NCBI RefSeq assembly: GCF_023016045.1 | Contig: NZ_JALKAP010000002.1 | Coordinates: 62,001-126,000, forward strand | Origin: Marinobacter sp. S6332 | GTDB taxonomy: Bacteria; Pseudomonadota; Gammaproteobacteria; Pseudomonadales; Oleiphilaceae | DNA length: 64,000 nucleotides | Direction: 5' to 3' | In this document: one piece after another, positions 25,558-34,603 of the stretch | How the letters are laid out: every line of letters starts with the position of its first letter | Position numbering within the stretch: position 1 is the stretch's first letter | Notes under the pieces: generated by a model | What the model saw: the letters and a program-made list of their open reading frames with translations, nothing else | What the model was told of the DNA's origin: nothing | The model's database searches: none | Translations under genes and position numbers: made by a program

Positions 25558-26028
25558 ATGATGTCCAAACTCCGCAACTGGATTTCCAGCCCGAATGGCA
25601 TACGCAAAATAATGAATGTGTACGGCCCCTATGCAGGCGCCGGGGTTAAAGTGACTCACATTGCAGACGACTATCGCACAGCTTCGGTAGAGATGAACTT
25701 GCACTGGTACAACACCAACTACGTGGGCACGCACTTTGGCGGTTCGCTCTACAGTATGGTTGACCCTATGTACATGCTGTTGCTGATGAACAATCTGGGG
25801 AACGACTACATAGTGTGGGACAAATCAGCCTGCATCGACTTTATCCGGCCCGGTAAAGGCCGCGTAACGGCACACTTTGAGCTAACACAAGAGCGGCTGG
25901 ATGAGATTCGCAAAGCCACCGCAAACGGCGATAAAACGTTGCCTGAGTGGGATGTGGATATTGTCGATGAAAAGGGCGAACTGGTCGCCCGGGTTAACAA
26001 GGTTCTATACGTTCGGAAAAAACGTTAA
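25558..26028 (+). CDS. DUF4442 hotdog-fold protein
   Basis: 156 residues from the ATG at 25558, which has AGAG about 10 bp upstream; an in-frame ATG at 25534 lacks a site and would add eight residues. The sequence has the DUF4442 (YiiD-C/thioesterase-like) hotdog pattern: [25 protein letters not shown] in the long helix region and [21 protein letters not shown] in the following strands. Such proteins are thought to be acyl-CoA thioesterases, but activity is not shown for this group. Its stop overlaps the convergent dadA stop by 4 bp. Confidence 0.8.
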   Translation: MMSKLRNWISSPNGIRKIMNVYGPYAGAGVKVTHIADDYRTASVEMNLHWYNTNYVGTHFGGSLYSMVDPMYMLLLMNNLGNDYIVWDKSACIDFIRPGKGRVTAHFELTQERLDEIRKATANGDKTLPEWDVDIVDEKGELVARVNKVLYVRKKR

Positions 26029-27278
26029 AGCCCAGAGAAGGTAAAATCCACCTCGGGCTTTCGGCCGCCAACGATATCTGCCAATGCGGCGGCAGAACCA
26101 CAAGAGTGGGTCCATCCCAAAGTGCCGTGCCCGGTATTCAAATACAGGTTGGCAAAGTGGCTTTTGCCCACGTAGGGAACATTAGAAGGTGTGGCCGGGC
26201 GCAACCCCGTCCAGAACTCGGCCTGATCCCAATAACCGGCATCCGGCATTATGTCTGCGGTTCTGCGCACAATGGCTTGGCAGCGGGTGTAGTTAAGCGT
26301 GCGAGTGTAGCCGTTAAGTTCAGCGGTTCCCGCCACTCTAATGCGGTTACCCAGCCGGGAGTACACCAGTTTATATTCGTCATCCGTGAGGCTCACACTA
26401 AACGCCGCATCTTCATTTTTTACCGGAACCGTAATGGAATAACCTTTAGCGGGGTAAATATTCAAAAATAGCCCAAGTTTTCGGGCGAGCACAGCACTAA
26501 AGCTACCAAGGCTGAGCACATAGGCGTCGGCCCTTAAAGTTTGGTGTTGCCCGTCTTTCAATAACTGCACACCAAGAATACGCTCACCAGAGTGCTCGAA
26601 TCCAAGAATGTCCGTGCGGAAGCGAAACTCCACGCCAGCCTTTTGGCAGAGTTCGGCCAATGCTTGAGTGAACTTGCGGGCGTCGCCGGATTCATCTTCA
26701 GAGGTGTAAGTTGCGCCTGCTATTTTGTGCTGGATAGGTTTGAGGCCAGGCTCAATCTCTACAGCTTTGTTTGCATCGATGACCTGACGGTCGCACCCGA
26801 GATCACACATGATGCGGGTGGGCTCAAGCGCTGCGTTAAACTCGTCGGGATTGGTATAAAAGTGCAGGATGCCCTTGGTAACCTGATCGTACTCAAGTCC
26901 GGTTTCCTGACGCAAACCCTGCAACTGGCTACGGCTGTACATGCCAAGGTTGACCATCTGGCGGATATTATAGGCGGCTTTTGCTGACGTGCACTGGGTT
27001 AGAAAAGATAGGGCCCAGCGCCATTGTGCAGGATCCATTTTCGGACGAAACAGTAAAGGTGCATCCGCTCGAAATAGCCATTTCAGAATTTTTAGTGGCG
27101 CGTATGGGTTGGCCCAGGGTTCGGCATGGGAAACAGAAATCTGGCCTCCATTTGCATAGCTGGTCTCCAGGCCTGACTTGCTCTGCCGGTCTACTACCGT
27201 TACCTGATGCCCCTGCTTCTGCAAAAACCAGGCGGTAGTTACACCAACAACTCCCGCGCCCAAAACCACTATGTGCAT
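26025..27278 (-). CDS. dadA: D-amino acid dehydrogenase small subunit (DadA)
   Basis: 417 residues. FAD enzyme of the DAO family that oxidises D-amino acids, mainly D-alanine, to 2-oxo acids at the inner membrane. The dinucleotide motif [16 protein letters not shown] begins at residue 3, followed by the DadA signature [21 protein letters not shown]. The C-terminal part holds [17 protein letters not shown] and [19 protein letters not shown], which close the FAD site. Length is slightly under the E. coli form (432). No alanine racemase gene is adjacent. Confidence 0.92.
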   Translation of the reverse strand: MHIVVLGAGVVGVTTAWFLQKQGHQVTVVDRQSKSGLETSYANGGQISVSHAEPWANPYAPLKILKWLFRADAPLLFRPKMDPAQWRWALSFLTQCTSAKAAYNIRQMVNLGMYSRSQLQGLRQETGLEYDQVTKGILHFYTNPDEFNAALEPTRIMCDLGCDRQVIDANKAVEIEPGLKPIQHKIAGATYTSEDESGDARKFTQALAELCQKAGVEFRFRTDILGFEHSGERILGVQLLKDGQHQTLRADAYVLSLGSFSAVLARKLGLFLNIYPAKGYSITVPVKNEDAAFSVSLTDDEYKLVYSRLGNRIRVAGTAELNGYTRTLNYTRCQAIVRRTADIMPDAGYWDQAEFWTGLRPATPSNVPYVGKSHFANLYLNTGHGTLGWTHSCGSAAALADIVGGRKPEVDFTFSGL

Positions 27279-27420
27279 GCCCGCCTCCGTTCAAAGAGCG
27301 CCTACCCAACTGACAATAAGTCAGGCTTACGGCAGGGCTCTGGCCAGTGCTTAGTAAAAGAGATGCTTATTCACTTACCACGATTGTAACGTGGGAAAGG
27401 CCAACTTGTGACTTATACCA

Positions 27421-27777
27421 TCAGCCACCGGCGCGCTTCACAACCCAGCCATTCTGCTCCAGAAGCAGCACGAGTAGGTCTCGCTGATCCCCCTGAATTT
27501 CCACCACGCCATCTTTCACCGTGCCGCCAGTGCCGCACTTGGCTTTTAGAACCTTAGCGTAGGCTTTAAGCTCTTTTTCATCCATGGGAATACCAGTAAC
27601 CAGAGTAACGCCCTTACCTTTGCGCCCCTTGGTTTCACGGCTCACCCGCACTATGCCATCACCCTCCGGGCGCTGCGCTTGACGGCAGGTACAGTCTGAA
27701 ACAGGGTGACGACATTCCGGGCACATACGCCCTTGTTCGGTTGAAAACACCAACCCACCTGTAGATCGTTTTGCCAT
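27421..27777 (-). CDS. yciH: SUI1/eIF1-like translation factor YciH
   Basis: 118 residues. Bacterial homologue of eIF1 that can influence start-codon fidelity. The N-terminal half has a CPECRHPVSDCTC zinc-ribbon-like cluster, which is common in proteobacterial YciH; the C-terminal half is the SUI1 fold with RKGKGVTLVTGIPMDEKELKAYAKVLKAKCGTGGTVKDG. It is 78 bp downstream of yigZ on the same strand. Confidence 0.92.
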   Translation of the reverse strand: MAKRSTGGLVFSTEQGRMCPECRHPVSDCTCRQAQRPEGDGIVRVSRETKGRKGKGVTLVTGIPMDEKELKAYAKVLKAKCGTGGTVKDGVVEIQGDQRDLLVLLLEQNGWVVKRAGG

Positions 27778-27855
27778 GTATCCTCCGAATATTGAACAGC
27801 TTACAAGAGCTCATTGCTTTTTTTAGAGCTAGCCTCAACGAAGTGGAACGAAAGC

Positions 27856-28479
27856 TCACTCGCTGTGGCTTTGATCACGGTCAAAGCTGTAATTCAGCTT
27901 ATGAGAGTCACAAAAAGCCGTGAAGGTTTGCATCTGATCCTCGGGAACGAGAACCCGTGCCGTTACCGAACTGCCATAGCTGATGGATTCGAGCTCGGCC
28001 GCGTTCACATCGCACCAATGCCGCAGGGGCTGCTCATCTGCAAACCCCATGGTTATATTTGCTGCCTTCACCGGTTTATGAACAATCCTCCCCACCTCTG
28101 ACAGCACACTCTCAGCTGCACCAGCATAGGCTCGAACAAGACCTCCAGCGCCGAGTTTAATACCACCGAAGTAGCGGATTACCATCACCAGAACATCACC
28201 CATATCTTTGTGCTGAATGACATTCAGAATCGGCTTGCCTGCAGTGCCGGAAGGCTCGCCGTCGTCATTCATGCCCGCCTCGTCTGCCGAGCCGGGGCGC
28301 CCGATTTGGTATGCCCAGCATATATGGCGGGCGTCGGGGTGGTCCTGATGCGCCTTCTCCAACCAGCCTTTCACCTCATCCCGGGAGCCCACAGGTGCAA
28401 TCCGGGCAATAAATCGGCTTTTTTTCACCTCAGTTTCCCGTTCAAGGTAGCTGGCAGGAACTGGATAATCTTTTTTCAT
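27856..28479 (-). CDS. yigZ: IMPACT family protein YigZ
   Basis: 207 residues from the ATG at 28479; the longer frame would run through the histidine kinase gene. Family hallmarks are KKSRFIARIAPV, DARHICWAYQIG, DDGEPSGTAGKPIL and VIRYFGGIKLGAGGLVRAYAGAA. IMPACT/YigZ proteins bind nucleic acid or ribosome-associated factors; exact bacterial role is unsettled. It follows the Cpx-like kinase by 19 bp and may be the third gene of that operon, with yciH behind. Confidence 0.92.
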   Translation of the reverse strand: MKKDYPVPASYLERETEVKKSRFIARIAPVGSRDEVKGWLEKAHQDHPDARHICWAYQIGRPGSADEAGMNDDGEPSGTAGKPILNVIQHKDMGDVLVMVIRYFGGIKLGAGGLVRAYAGAAESVLSEVGRIVHKPVKAANITMGFADEQPLRHWCDVNAAELESISYGSSVTARVLVPEDQMQTFTAFCDSHKLNYSFDRDQSHSE

Positions 28480-28498
28480 AAGGTCGCCCGTGCTTGCA

Positions 28499-29815
28499 TT
28501 AGTTGGCGGCGAATATCGGCAACCGGGCCACAATCTGCAAACCGCCACGCTCGCTGTTGTGGGCAGCAATCTCACCGTCATGGGCCAGAATAATATCTTT
28601 GGCAATTGCCAATCCCAAACCCCAACCTTGGCCACCCCGGGATTTGTCGGCCCGGAAGAAAGGCTCAAAAAGGTGTTCAAGAATGTCATCCGCAACACCC
28701 GGCCCTTCATCCTCAATCGTAAGGCTTACCCAGCCCGCTGAAAGCGCCAAGGAAACATGAACCACTTTGCCCGGCGGAGTGTAATCAAGGGCGTTCTGGA
28801 GAATATTATCGAATGCCCGCTGAAGCAGGCCCGCATCGCCCAGAACCGAAACACCGGTGCTTTCAGGCATTGAGTCAAGCTTACAATCCACCCTCTGGTG
28901 TTCGGCGTAGTCTGCAGCGTCTTGCAAAACCTGATTCAACAGATCCACCGGCCGCAATGGTTCACGGGCAATATCACTGCCCTGCTCAGTCACCCGGTAT
29001 AGGGTCAGTATCTGACCGGTCATGGTGTCGAGACGCTCATTCTGGCGCAGAATACTGGCCATCAGGTCTTCTTCTATGCCGCCTTCGCTGGCAAGTTCGA
29101 TAGCAACTCGCTGGCGCGCCAAGGGGGTTCGTAAATCGTGGGATATATCCCGCAGCAGGTGTTTCTGGCGATCCAGCAGGATACAAAGCTGTTCTGTCAT
29201 CGCATTGAATGCGGTGGCTAACTGTCCCACCTCATCCCGGCGGCTGGCTATGCGCTCACTAACTCGCAGCTCGGTTTTACCTCCAGCGATAGCCTGCGCC
29301 GTACTCTCCATATGCCTCATAGGTCGCGAGACAAAGCGAGCAATCAGCCAGCAAGCCAAAGTAATTAAAACAAACGCCAATCCCATTTCTATAAACCGAA
29401 AAACTCTCGGTTCTAGCCAACCCTCACCGTGCATTTTCGGCCAGGCAACCAAGCGGTAACCATCGCCCACATCCACAATGGCCGGCTTTTGCCGGTACCA
29501 ACCAGATTTTATGCGCGAACGGATTGCCGAGGGTAGGCGGTTGTCATCATCTGCGCTGATCATCATCAGATGTAGACCCAGCTCATCTCCCTGCGCGTTG
29601 AGAAATCTGTAAGCATCTCTACGTCCACGGCTTTCGCGGATAGCGGACACTTCAAACCCAAGATCCCTCAGCTCAAGCTGACGCTCGATTGCTGCGCGCT
29701 CCCGGTCGAGCATGACACCTGATGCAAGATTGCTGACAACCACAGTTACCACCATGGCCAGCCAGATGAGCAGGAAAATTCGCCAGAACAGGGGAATGAT
29801 CAACCGACGTTTCAT
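28499..29815 (-). CDS. cpxA: Sensor histidine kinase, CpxA-like
   Basis: 438 residues. Two membrane segments (about residues 10-32 and 143-163) flank a periplasmic domain of about 110 residues. HAMP follows with RFVSRPMRHMESTAQAIAGG, then the H-box RDISHDLRTPLARQR with the phospho-acceptor His near residue 240, and ATPase boxes NILQNALDYTP, EDEGPGV and GQGWGLGLAIAKDI. The ATG overlaps the regulator stop by 4 bp. Assigned CpxA-like because of its partner and the divergent CpxP/Spy-like gene; the periplasmic domain itself is not diagnostic. Confidence 0.85.
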   Translation of the reverse strand: MKRRLIIPLFWRIFLLIWLAMVVTVVVSNLASGVMLDRERAAIERQLELRDLGFEVSAIRESRGRRDAYRFLNAQGDELGLHLMMISADDDNRLPSAIRSRIKSGWYRQKPAIVDVGDGYRLVAWPKMHGEGWLEPRVFRFIEMGLAFVLITLACWLIARFVSRPMRHMESTAQAIAGGKTELRVSERIASRRDEVGQLATAFNAMTEQLCILLDRQKHLLRDISHDLRTPLARQRVAIELASEGGIEEDLMASILRQNERLDTMTGQILTLYRVTEQGSDIAREPLRPVDLLNQVLQDAADYAEHQRVDCKLDSMPESTGVSVLGDAGLLQRAFDNILQNALDYTPPGKVVHVSLALSAGWVSLTIEDEGPGVADDILEHLFEPFFRADKSRGGQGWGLGLAIAKDIILAHDGEIAAHNSERGGLQIVARLPIFAAN

Positions 29816-30498
29816 GTTGGCACCCGGTAGCTGTAACCAAGGCCTCGTACCGTCTCAATTCTGGGTGGGTCATCTGTACCCAATTTCTTACGTAGGTTGC
29901 TGATGTGCATATCCAACGTACGGTCGAATGCCTCTAGTCGCCGCCCCAATGCCCATTGCATTAAGTCTGTTTTGCGTACCACGCTGCCGGCGTGAGCCAG
30001 CAATACTTGCAGAATTTCGTACTCAGTAGCGGTCAGATCCAATGGCTCATCGTTCTGATAGATGCGTCGATGGTCCGGCTCAACGCGCAGATCTCCGTGG
30101 TGCCGGGCTGCTTTTGTCTCGCTCTTCTGGTCCCAAGCAACCCGGCGCAGAATGGCCTGAAGCCTAGCCACCAGTTCACGAGGGTTACATGGCTTGGGGA
30201 TGTAATCATCCGCACCCACTTCAAATCCCACAATGCGGTCGGTTTCATCACCACGGGCAGTCAGCAATACAACCGGCAAATGGGTTTCAGTACGTAATTC
30301 GCGCAGCACTTCAAGGCCGCTAATGTCCGGCAGCATAATATCCAGAACAACAATATCGCAGTTCTGCCCTAGTGCCAGCGCTAACCCATCCCTGCCGCTG
30401 GCAGCCTCACGCACGGTAAAACCTTGGCCCGTTAAATAGCGCACGAGCAACTCCCGGAGTTCGTCGTCATCTTCTACCAGCAGGACCCTGTTCTGCAT
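29812..30498 (-). CDS. cpxR: OmpR-type response regulator, CpxR-like
   Basis: 228 residues. Receiver domain with acidic pair EDDD near the N-terminus, phospho-acceptor Asp in VVLDIMLPD (about residue 52) and LTARGDETDRIVGFEVGADDYIPKPCNPRELVARLQAILRR, which closely tracks CpxR. The winged-helix C-terminus has LGRRLEAFDRTLDMHISNLRKKLG, again the CpxR pattern. Likely activates envelope-stress genes, including the divergent CpxP/Spy-like gene 213 bp away, and its own operon. Confidence 0.88.
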   Translation of the reverse strand: MQNRVLLVEDDDELRELLVRYLTGQGFTVREAASGRDGLALALGQNCDIVVLDIMLPDISGLEVLRELRTETHLPVVLLTARGDETDRIVGFEVGADDYIPKPCNPRELVARLQAILRRVAWDQKSETKAARHHGDLRVEPDHRRIYQNDEPLDLTATEYEILQVLLAHAGSVVRKTDLMQWALGRRLEAFDRTLDMHISNLRKKLGTDDPPRIETVRGLGYSYRVPT

Positions 30499-30606
30499 CT
30501 CTCGTTTCTACTCACGTTAATTTTCGATGTGTGCTTACTGTATTGCTCAAAGTCTAACACGGCCCCAAAGACCCGCATCCGCAGGCTCCGGTTCCTTTGC
30601 AGAACC

Positions 30607-30622
30607 TTTACATTGCATTGAC
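30607..30622 (+). promoter_or_regulatory. Candidate CpxR box
   Basis: TTTAC (30607-30611), six bases, then TTGAC (30618-30622): two direct units at 11-bp period, one base off the GTAAA-N5/6-GTAAA consensus read in reverse. It lies between the divergent regulator and CpxP/Spy-like genes; TACTAT at 30644-30649 could be the -10 of the latter. Confidence 0.35.
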
Positions 30623-30711
30623 GCTCGTTGACCAAGCACGCAGTACTATAGGGGTGAATCATGCTTCTGGCGAAACCGCCAAGCAGTTACATAACGGCGA
30701 GAGGAATTATC

Positions 30712-31071
30712 ATGAGCAAACGTAAAACATCCATTATTACCGCAAGCCTTCTGGCTACCGCCTTGTTTGCAGCCAGCCCGGCTTTGATGGCCGGCAACTC
30801 GTATGGCTCATCGTCAAAGCACCATGACGGCCAGCGCAACATGTCAGAAATGTGCGACAACATGCGTGAAGGTAAAGGCAAATTTAATATGGAAGAGCGC
30901 CGAGCGGAAATGGCTAAACGCCACGAAGCTATGGCCGAGCGCCTGAAACTAAACGACGAGCAGCGCGGAACCTGGAATGAAATTCATGAGGAACGACGCC
31001 AGCAGCATGAGAAGCGCATGAGTGGCTGGGAGAAAAAGATGAAAAAGCGCTGCGCACAGCCACAAGAGTGA
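30712..31071 (+). CDS. CpxP/Spy-like periplasmic protein
   Basis: 119 residues. The start is the ATG at 30712 with GAGAGGAA 7 bp upstream. A signal peptide of about 27 residues ends ALMAG. The mature part is highly charged and helical, Met/Arg/Glu-rich, with one LTxxQ-type motif (LKLNDEQRGTW). This matches CpxP/Spy proteins, which act as periplasmic chaperones or dampen CpxA. Divergent placement beside the Cpx-like pair is the classic arrangement. Confidence 0.82.
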   Translation: MSKRKTSIITASLLATALFAASPALMAGNSYGSSSKHHDGQRNMSEMCDNMREGKGKFNMEERRAEMAKRHEAMAERLKLNDEQRGTWNEIHEERRQQHEKRMSGWEKKMKKRCAQPQE

Positions 31072-31128
31072 TCACAATGCGGGTTTTGACGTAAGGTATC
31101 GGGAGCGATCAAGGAGCGCACCCCGAAC

Positions 31129-32307
31129 ATGTCAGAATCCGCAGTCAGAAACATAACACTTGAGGCCTGCCACTCTCTTTCCACTATTCCCCGAAAGGTT
31201 TGGGAGCGGTTGGCGGGCACCGATAACCCCTTTCTACGATACGATTTTTTCGAAGCGCTGGAAACAACCCGCTGCACCAGCGAGGAAACCGGCTGGAAGC
31301 CCTGCCACCTGTTATTCCGCTTGGACGGTGAGATTGCCGGGATCGCGCCTGCGTATCTCAAATCCCATTCTATGGGCGAGTATGTGTTTGACTGGGCATG
31401 GGCTGACGCCTATCGACGCTATGGCATGGACTATTACCCAAAGCTCCTGATAGCAGTGCCTTTTACGCCCTCGCAGGGGCCAAGATTGCTACTCGACCCA
31501 ACACTACGAGATACACTCGACTCCCAAGCCGTCCATGACCTTCTAAACACACATATCACTCACATCGGCGCTCACTCCTGGCACCTTTTGTTCCCCAACG
31601 CAGACGACCAAAAATTACTTCAACAGGAGGGGCAACTGCACCGAATCGGCTGCCAGTTCCACTGGCACAATCGCAGCTACGATCACTTCGATGACTTTCT
31701 GGGTGAGCTCACCTCCCGCAAGCGCAAGTCCATACGAAAAGAGCGCCGTCAGGTAGCTGAGCAAGGCATTACCTTCGCCCGGTTCGATGGCGCCGGTATT
31801 CCCGATCACGTTCTTGCGGCTTTTTATGTGTTCTACCAAGCTACTTATCTCAAGCGTGGGCAACGGCCTTACCTAAGCCAATCATTCTTTGAAAAGATAC
31901 GAGAAACAATGCCTGAGCACCTGCACATAATCATGGCTGTAAAAAACGGCGAAATGATTGCAGGGGCCCTATTCCTGAGTGGAGGGAACACCCTCTATGG
32001 CCGCTATTGGGGCTGCCTTGAGGAATATAACCATCTGCACTTCGAAACCTGCTATTACCAAGGCATTGAACTGGCCATCAAACGGGGACTTCAAACCTTC
32101 GACGCAGGCGCGCAAGGAGAGCACAAATTGGTCCGCGGCTTCGAACCCTTGATTACGCATTCATGGCACGGCATTGCCCATCCGGGGTTTCACGATGCGA
32201 TTGAAGCGTTCACGCACGAGGAGGCGGAGCAAGTTATGGGGTATTACGAGGATGCGAAAACGGTGCTTCCGTTTCGGCAGGCAACGGGAGTTGAAGGAAA
32301 TAACTAA
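31129..32307 (+). CDS. FemAB-like / DUF482 GNAT-fold protein
   Basis: 392 residues. The family (PF04339, 'peptidogalycan biosynthesis') has tandem GNAT-like folds. Visible features are NPFLRYDFFEALE near the N-terminus, the LTSRKRKSIRKERRQVAEQGI stretch, FYQATYLKRGQRPYLSQSFFEKI and the C-terminal LYGRYWGCLEEYNHLHFETCYYQGIELAI with FDAGAQGEHKLVRGFEP. The role may be aminoacyl or acyl transfer to a cell-envelope product, but no substrate is known. It follows the CpxP/Spy-like gene by 57 bp. Confidence 0.85.
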   Translation: MSESAVRNITLEACHSLSTIPRKVWERLAGTDNPFLRYDFFEALETTRCTSEETGWKPCHLLFRLDGEIAGIAPAYLKSHSMGEYVFDWAWADAYRRYGMDYYPKLLIAVPFTPSQGPRLLLDPTLRDTLDSQAVHDLLNTHITHIGAHSWHLLFPNADDQKLLQQEGQLHRIGCQFHWHNRSYDHFDDFLGELTSRKRKSIRKERRQVAEQGITFARFDGAGIPDHVLAAFYVFYQATYLKRGQRPYLSQSFFEKIRETMPEHLHIIMAVKNGEMIAGALFLSGGNTLYGRYWGCLEEYNHLHFETCYYQGIELAIKRGLQTFDAGAQGEHKLVRGFEPLITHSWHGIAHPGFHDAIEAFTHEEAEQVMGYYEDAKTVLPFRQATGVEGNN

Positions 32308-32351
32308 AACTATTCTATACTGTTACTTCTAAGCCCAAAACAGGCGGGACT

Positions 32352-32852
32352 ATGCTATTTCACTACAAAAAGACCCAAACCCGGCAAGCCGTGACTGTAG
32401 CTCTCAACATATTGGCCATCCCCGTTATTCTCTATCTTTTTCAAAGCTTGTCTAAAGACCAACCTGACTTCCAACAGATTTATGGCGTGGTTGAAAAAGG
32501 GGCAATTGCTGTTGCGTTAGTCTTAGCCATAATTCTAGTGTGGCTACTGAAAAGAAAGGACAAGTTCGAAATTTATGTGACCGAAATCGAGTTCTATAGC
32601 CACCATCCTTTCTCTGAGGAGTGGTGCTTCAGCGTCAACCCTCAAGATATTCAAGCCATCGAGCACAAATTGAACATTGGCTCCGGCTACATGACCAACA
32701 TAAACGTGCACCTAAAAAGTGGGGAAAGGCTACAGATATGCCAGAACTACCCTTTTTCTCGTAAAGCTCTATACGCCGCATTGAAGAAGGTAAACCCAGC
32801 TATAACCTTTCCGAGCAACGCCAACACATTTAATCACAAGCGAAAAAAGTAA
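32352..32852 (+). CDS. Hypothetical two-TM membrane protein
   Basis: 166 residues. Two hydrophobic segments (about 15-33 and 48-67) are followed by a basic KRKDK stop and a soluble about 95-residue domain with alternating strands (EIYVTEIEFYSHHPF, TNINVHLKSGERLQICQNYPFS), the arrangement of small PH-like membrane proteins. No family identified with certainty. The start at 32352 has GGCGGG about 8 bp upstream. Base composition is more AT-rich than neighbours. Confidence 0.65.
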   Translation: MLFHYKKTQTRQAVTVALNILAIPVILYLFQSLSKDQPDFQQIYGVVEKGAIAVALVLAIILVWLLKRKDKFEIYVTEIEFYSHHPFSEEWCFSVNPQDIQAIEHKLNIGSGYMTNINVHLKSGERLQICQNYPFSRKALYAALKKVNPAITFPSNANTFNHKRKK

Positions 32853-32861
32853 TGGGGGCTA

Positions 32862-34178
32862 TCAAGGCTTAGCAATCTCTTGATACCGATTAGCCGCCTG
32901 CGCCTTCTCACTCTGGCGGCTCAACAGTTCCAACCGCAGCCGGTCTATGATGCTCATATATTCATCCAGAGGTGATTCCGACTTTCCAAGATCCTTGGTT
33001 TCTTCAATAAACGCCTTTTGTTTTTCCCGGAGTTCATTGAGCTTTTCGAGCGCGCCACGAATGGCCTCGATGCGAGCACCCTCGAAGCCTCCCACTTCTT
33101 GAGTTCCTTCCGGGCCATTGCCTCTAATCACCTGTGTCGTCGCAGGAGCTTGTTCCTTACTTTGCTCCGACAAATTGATTTCTTCGAGAGTGCGAACTTC
33201 ACCGTCTGTTGTCAGATAAATACCGGAAGCCTTGATCTCTCCCAGAGGAATGCCTTGGCTGTTGGTAAGCATAAAGTTGTCTTCAGCACTGCCCACGTAT
33301 AGGGCCTGCACTCCAACCTCTCCCAGAGTCTTCAACGCTTGTGAGCCATCAGCAGTCTGGACCCATACCGAAAGGGATGAAAACACTTCATCGTTGGCAT
33401 CAATCCATTGGTTGCTATCGTCATCAAATTTGGCCAACTCACCAAAGCCGGAACCACTCTGAGGGCCAAACAACTCGGTGCCATCATCCACCCTACCGTT
33501 GTTGTTACGATCAAAAACCAGATACCCACTACCGCTGCCTAGAGTGGCGAACTGCCCGGTTTCTCCATTCCCATCCAGATCAAACTCAAACAGGGCGTCG
33601 GTAAGCTGCGCAGTAGCACTACCAAAATTGATAACCAGAGGATCGGTCATTGGGCGCTCTTCAATGCGTAAGCTTTCGGAGTATTCATAGTTTCTGGATT
33701 GTGATTGGCGCAGAGACAGAGTGAAATCGACCGTCTCACCGTTCTCCAGCGAAATACTGCCGGTAGCTGCAAACGACCGAGTTTCACTTTCCGAGTAGAA
33801 CATGTAACGGTTTGCCTCAACCGACATACTGCCTTTTGCCTGAGTGCCGGATTCTCCACCCAGAGCTGCCCGGCCTACGCTGATAGCCTGCTGCCCTCGA
33901 AAAAACAGCTCTGTGGTTTTCTCTGCCAGCTCCGCGCTTGTAAACACTGCGTTACGATCAGCACCGCTAACGGTGCTGGAACTGGTATATCCCATTCGCT
34001 CTTGGCTGCTGTAGCGGTAGGTCGCATCGCGGGATATATTTAGTTGGTTACCTGCAGCCGGCCCTTCCGAGCGATCGCCAGATAGCGGTTGCTGATTAAT
34101 CCGAAGCTGGCTTTGATTGAAGGCCGTTTCCTGACGGGAGCTTCCCTGTAGAAAAGAGATCTGACTGGATACAATCAT
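32862..34178 (-). CDS. Hypothetical protein with EF-hand-like calcium loops
   Basis: 438 residues, no signal peptide. The N-terminal half is Ser/Gln/Arg-rich and low in hydrophobics. At about residues 197-260 there are three Asp/Asn-rich loops: FDLDGNGETGQF, FDRNNNGRVDDGTELFG and FDDDSNQWIDANDEVFSSL, which look like calcium-binding loops. The DGTELFGP stretch is also found next to such loops in large RTX-type surface proteins. The C-terminal about 90 residues form a coiled coil (EKLNELREKQKAFIEETKDL). Function unknown; proteins of this type are reported as conserved hypotheticals in Marinobacter and Pseudomonas relatives, which is from memory. Confidence 0.7.
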   Translation of the reverse strand: MIVSSQISFLQGSSRQETAFNQSQLRINQQPLSGDRSEGPAAGNQLNISRDATYRYSSQERMGYTSSSTVSGADRNAVFTSAELAEKTTELFFRGQQAISVGRAALGGESGTQAKGSMSVEANRYMFYSESETRSFAATGSISLENGETVDFTLSLRQSQSRNYEYSESLRIEERPMTDPLVINFGSATAQLTDALFEFDLDGNGETGQFATLGSGSGYLVFDRNNNGRVDDGTELFGPQSGSGFGELAKFDDDSNQWIDANDEVFSSLSVWVQTADGSQALKTLGEVGVQALYVGSAEDNFMLTNSQGIPLGEIKASGIYLTTDGEVRTLEEINLSEQSKEQAPATTQVIRGNGPEGTQEVGGFEGARIEAIRGALEKLNELREKQKAFIEETKDLGKSESPLDEYMSIIDRLRLELLSRQSEKAQAANRYQEIAKP

Positions 34179-34291
34179 GGCGTGGGTTTACCTCAAAGTT
34201 CCGCGTTTACCTATCCGTCTATCGGCTGAGGCAAAGTGAACTTGAGCACTTTCTATGCAAGCTATCGCTTCGCAAACTACCTTTCAGTCAC

Positions 34292-34603
34292 CTAAAACAT
34301 ATACCGAACAAGAGCAGCCGCAAGAATACCCGCAGCAATCGCTGGCAGCGGCTTTTTGAGCGCAAGCATAACAACTGCAGTAACCAAAAGAGCCGCAAGT
34401 GCGCCCGCATCACCTCCAAAAGCCATGGGCACAATGATGGCGATCAGTACGGAGCTGGCCATGGTGTTGATGAAGCTCTCAATACGAGGGCTTATGCGCA
34501 CGAAAGACATGATAAACACGCCGCCGAACCGAGTTACCAAGGTTACCAGCGTCATGATCAGTATCAGCAACAAAATGCCCGTTGATGTGGTTTCGATGGT
34601 CAT
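34292..34603 (-). CDS. azlD: AzlD family branched-chain amino acid export subunit
   Basis: 103 residues with four hydrophobic segments. Small partner of AzlC in branched-chain amino acid (and azaleucine) efflux. Contains LVTRFGGVFIMSFVRISPRIESFINTMASSVLIAIIVPMAFG, typical of AzlD. Its ATG overlaps the azlC stop by 4 bp, so the two are translated together. Confidence 0.88.
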   Translation of the reverse strand: MTIETTSTGILLLILIMTLVTLVTRFGGVFIMSFVRISPRIESFINTMASSVLIAIIVPMAFGGDAGALAALLVTAVVMLALKKPLPAIAAGILAAALVRYMF

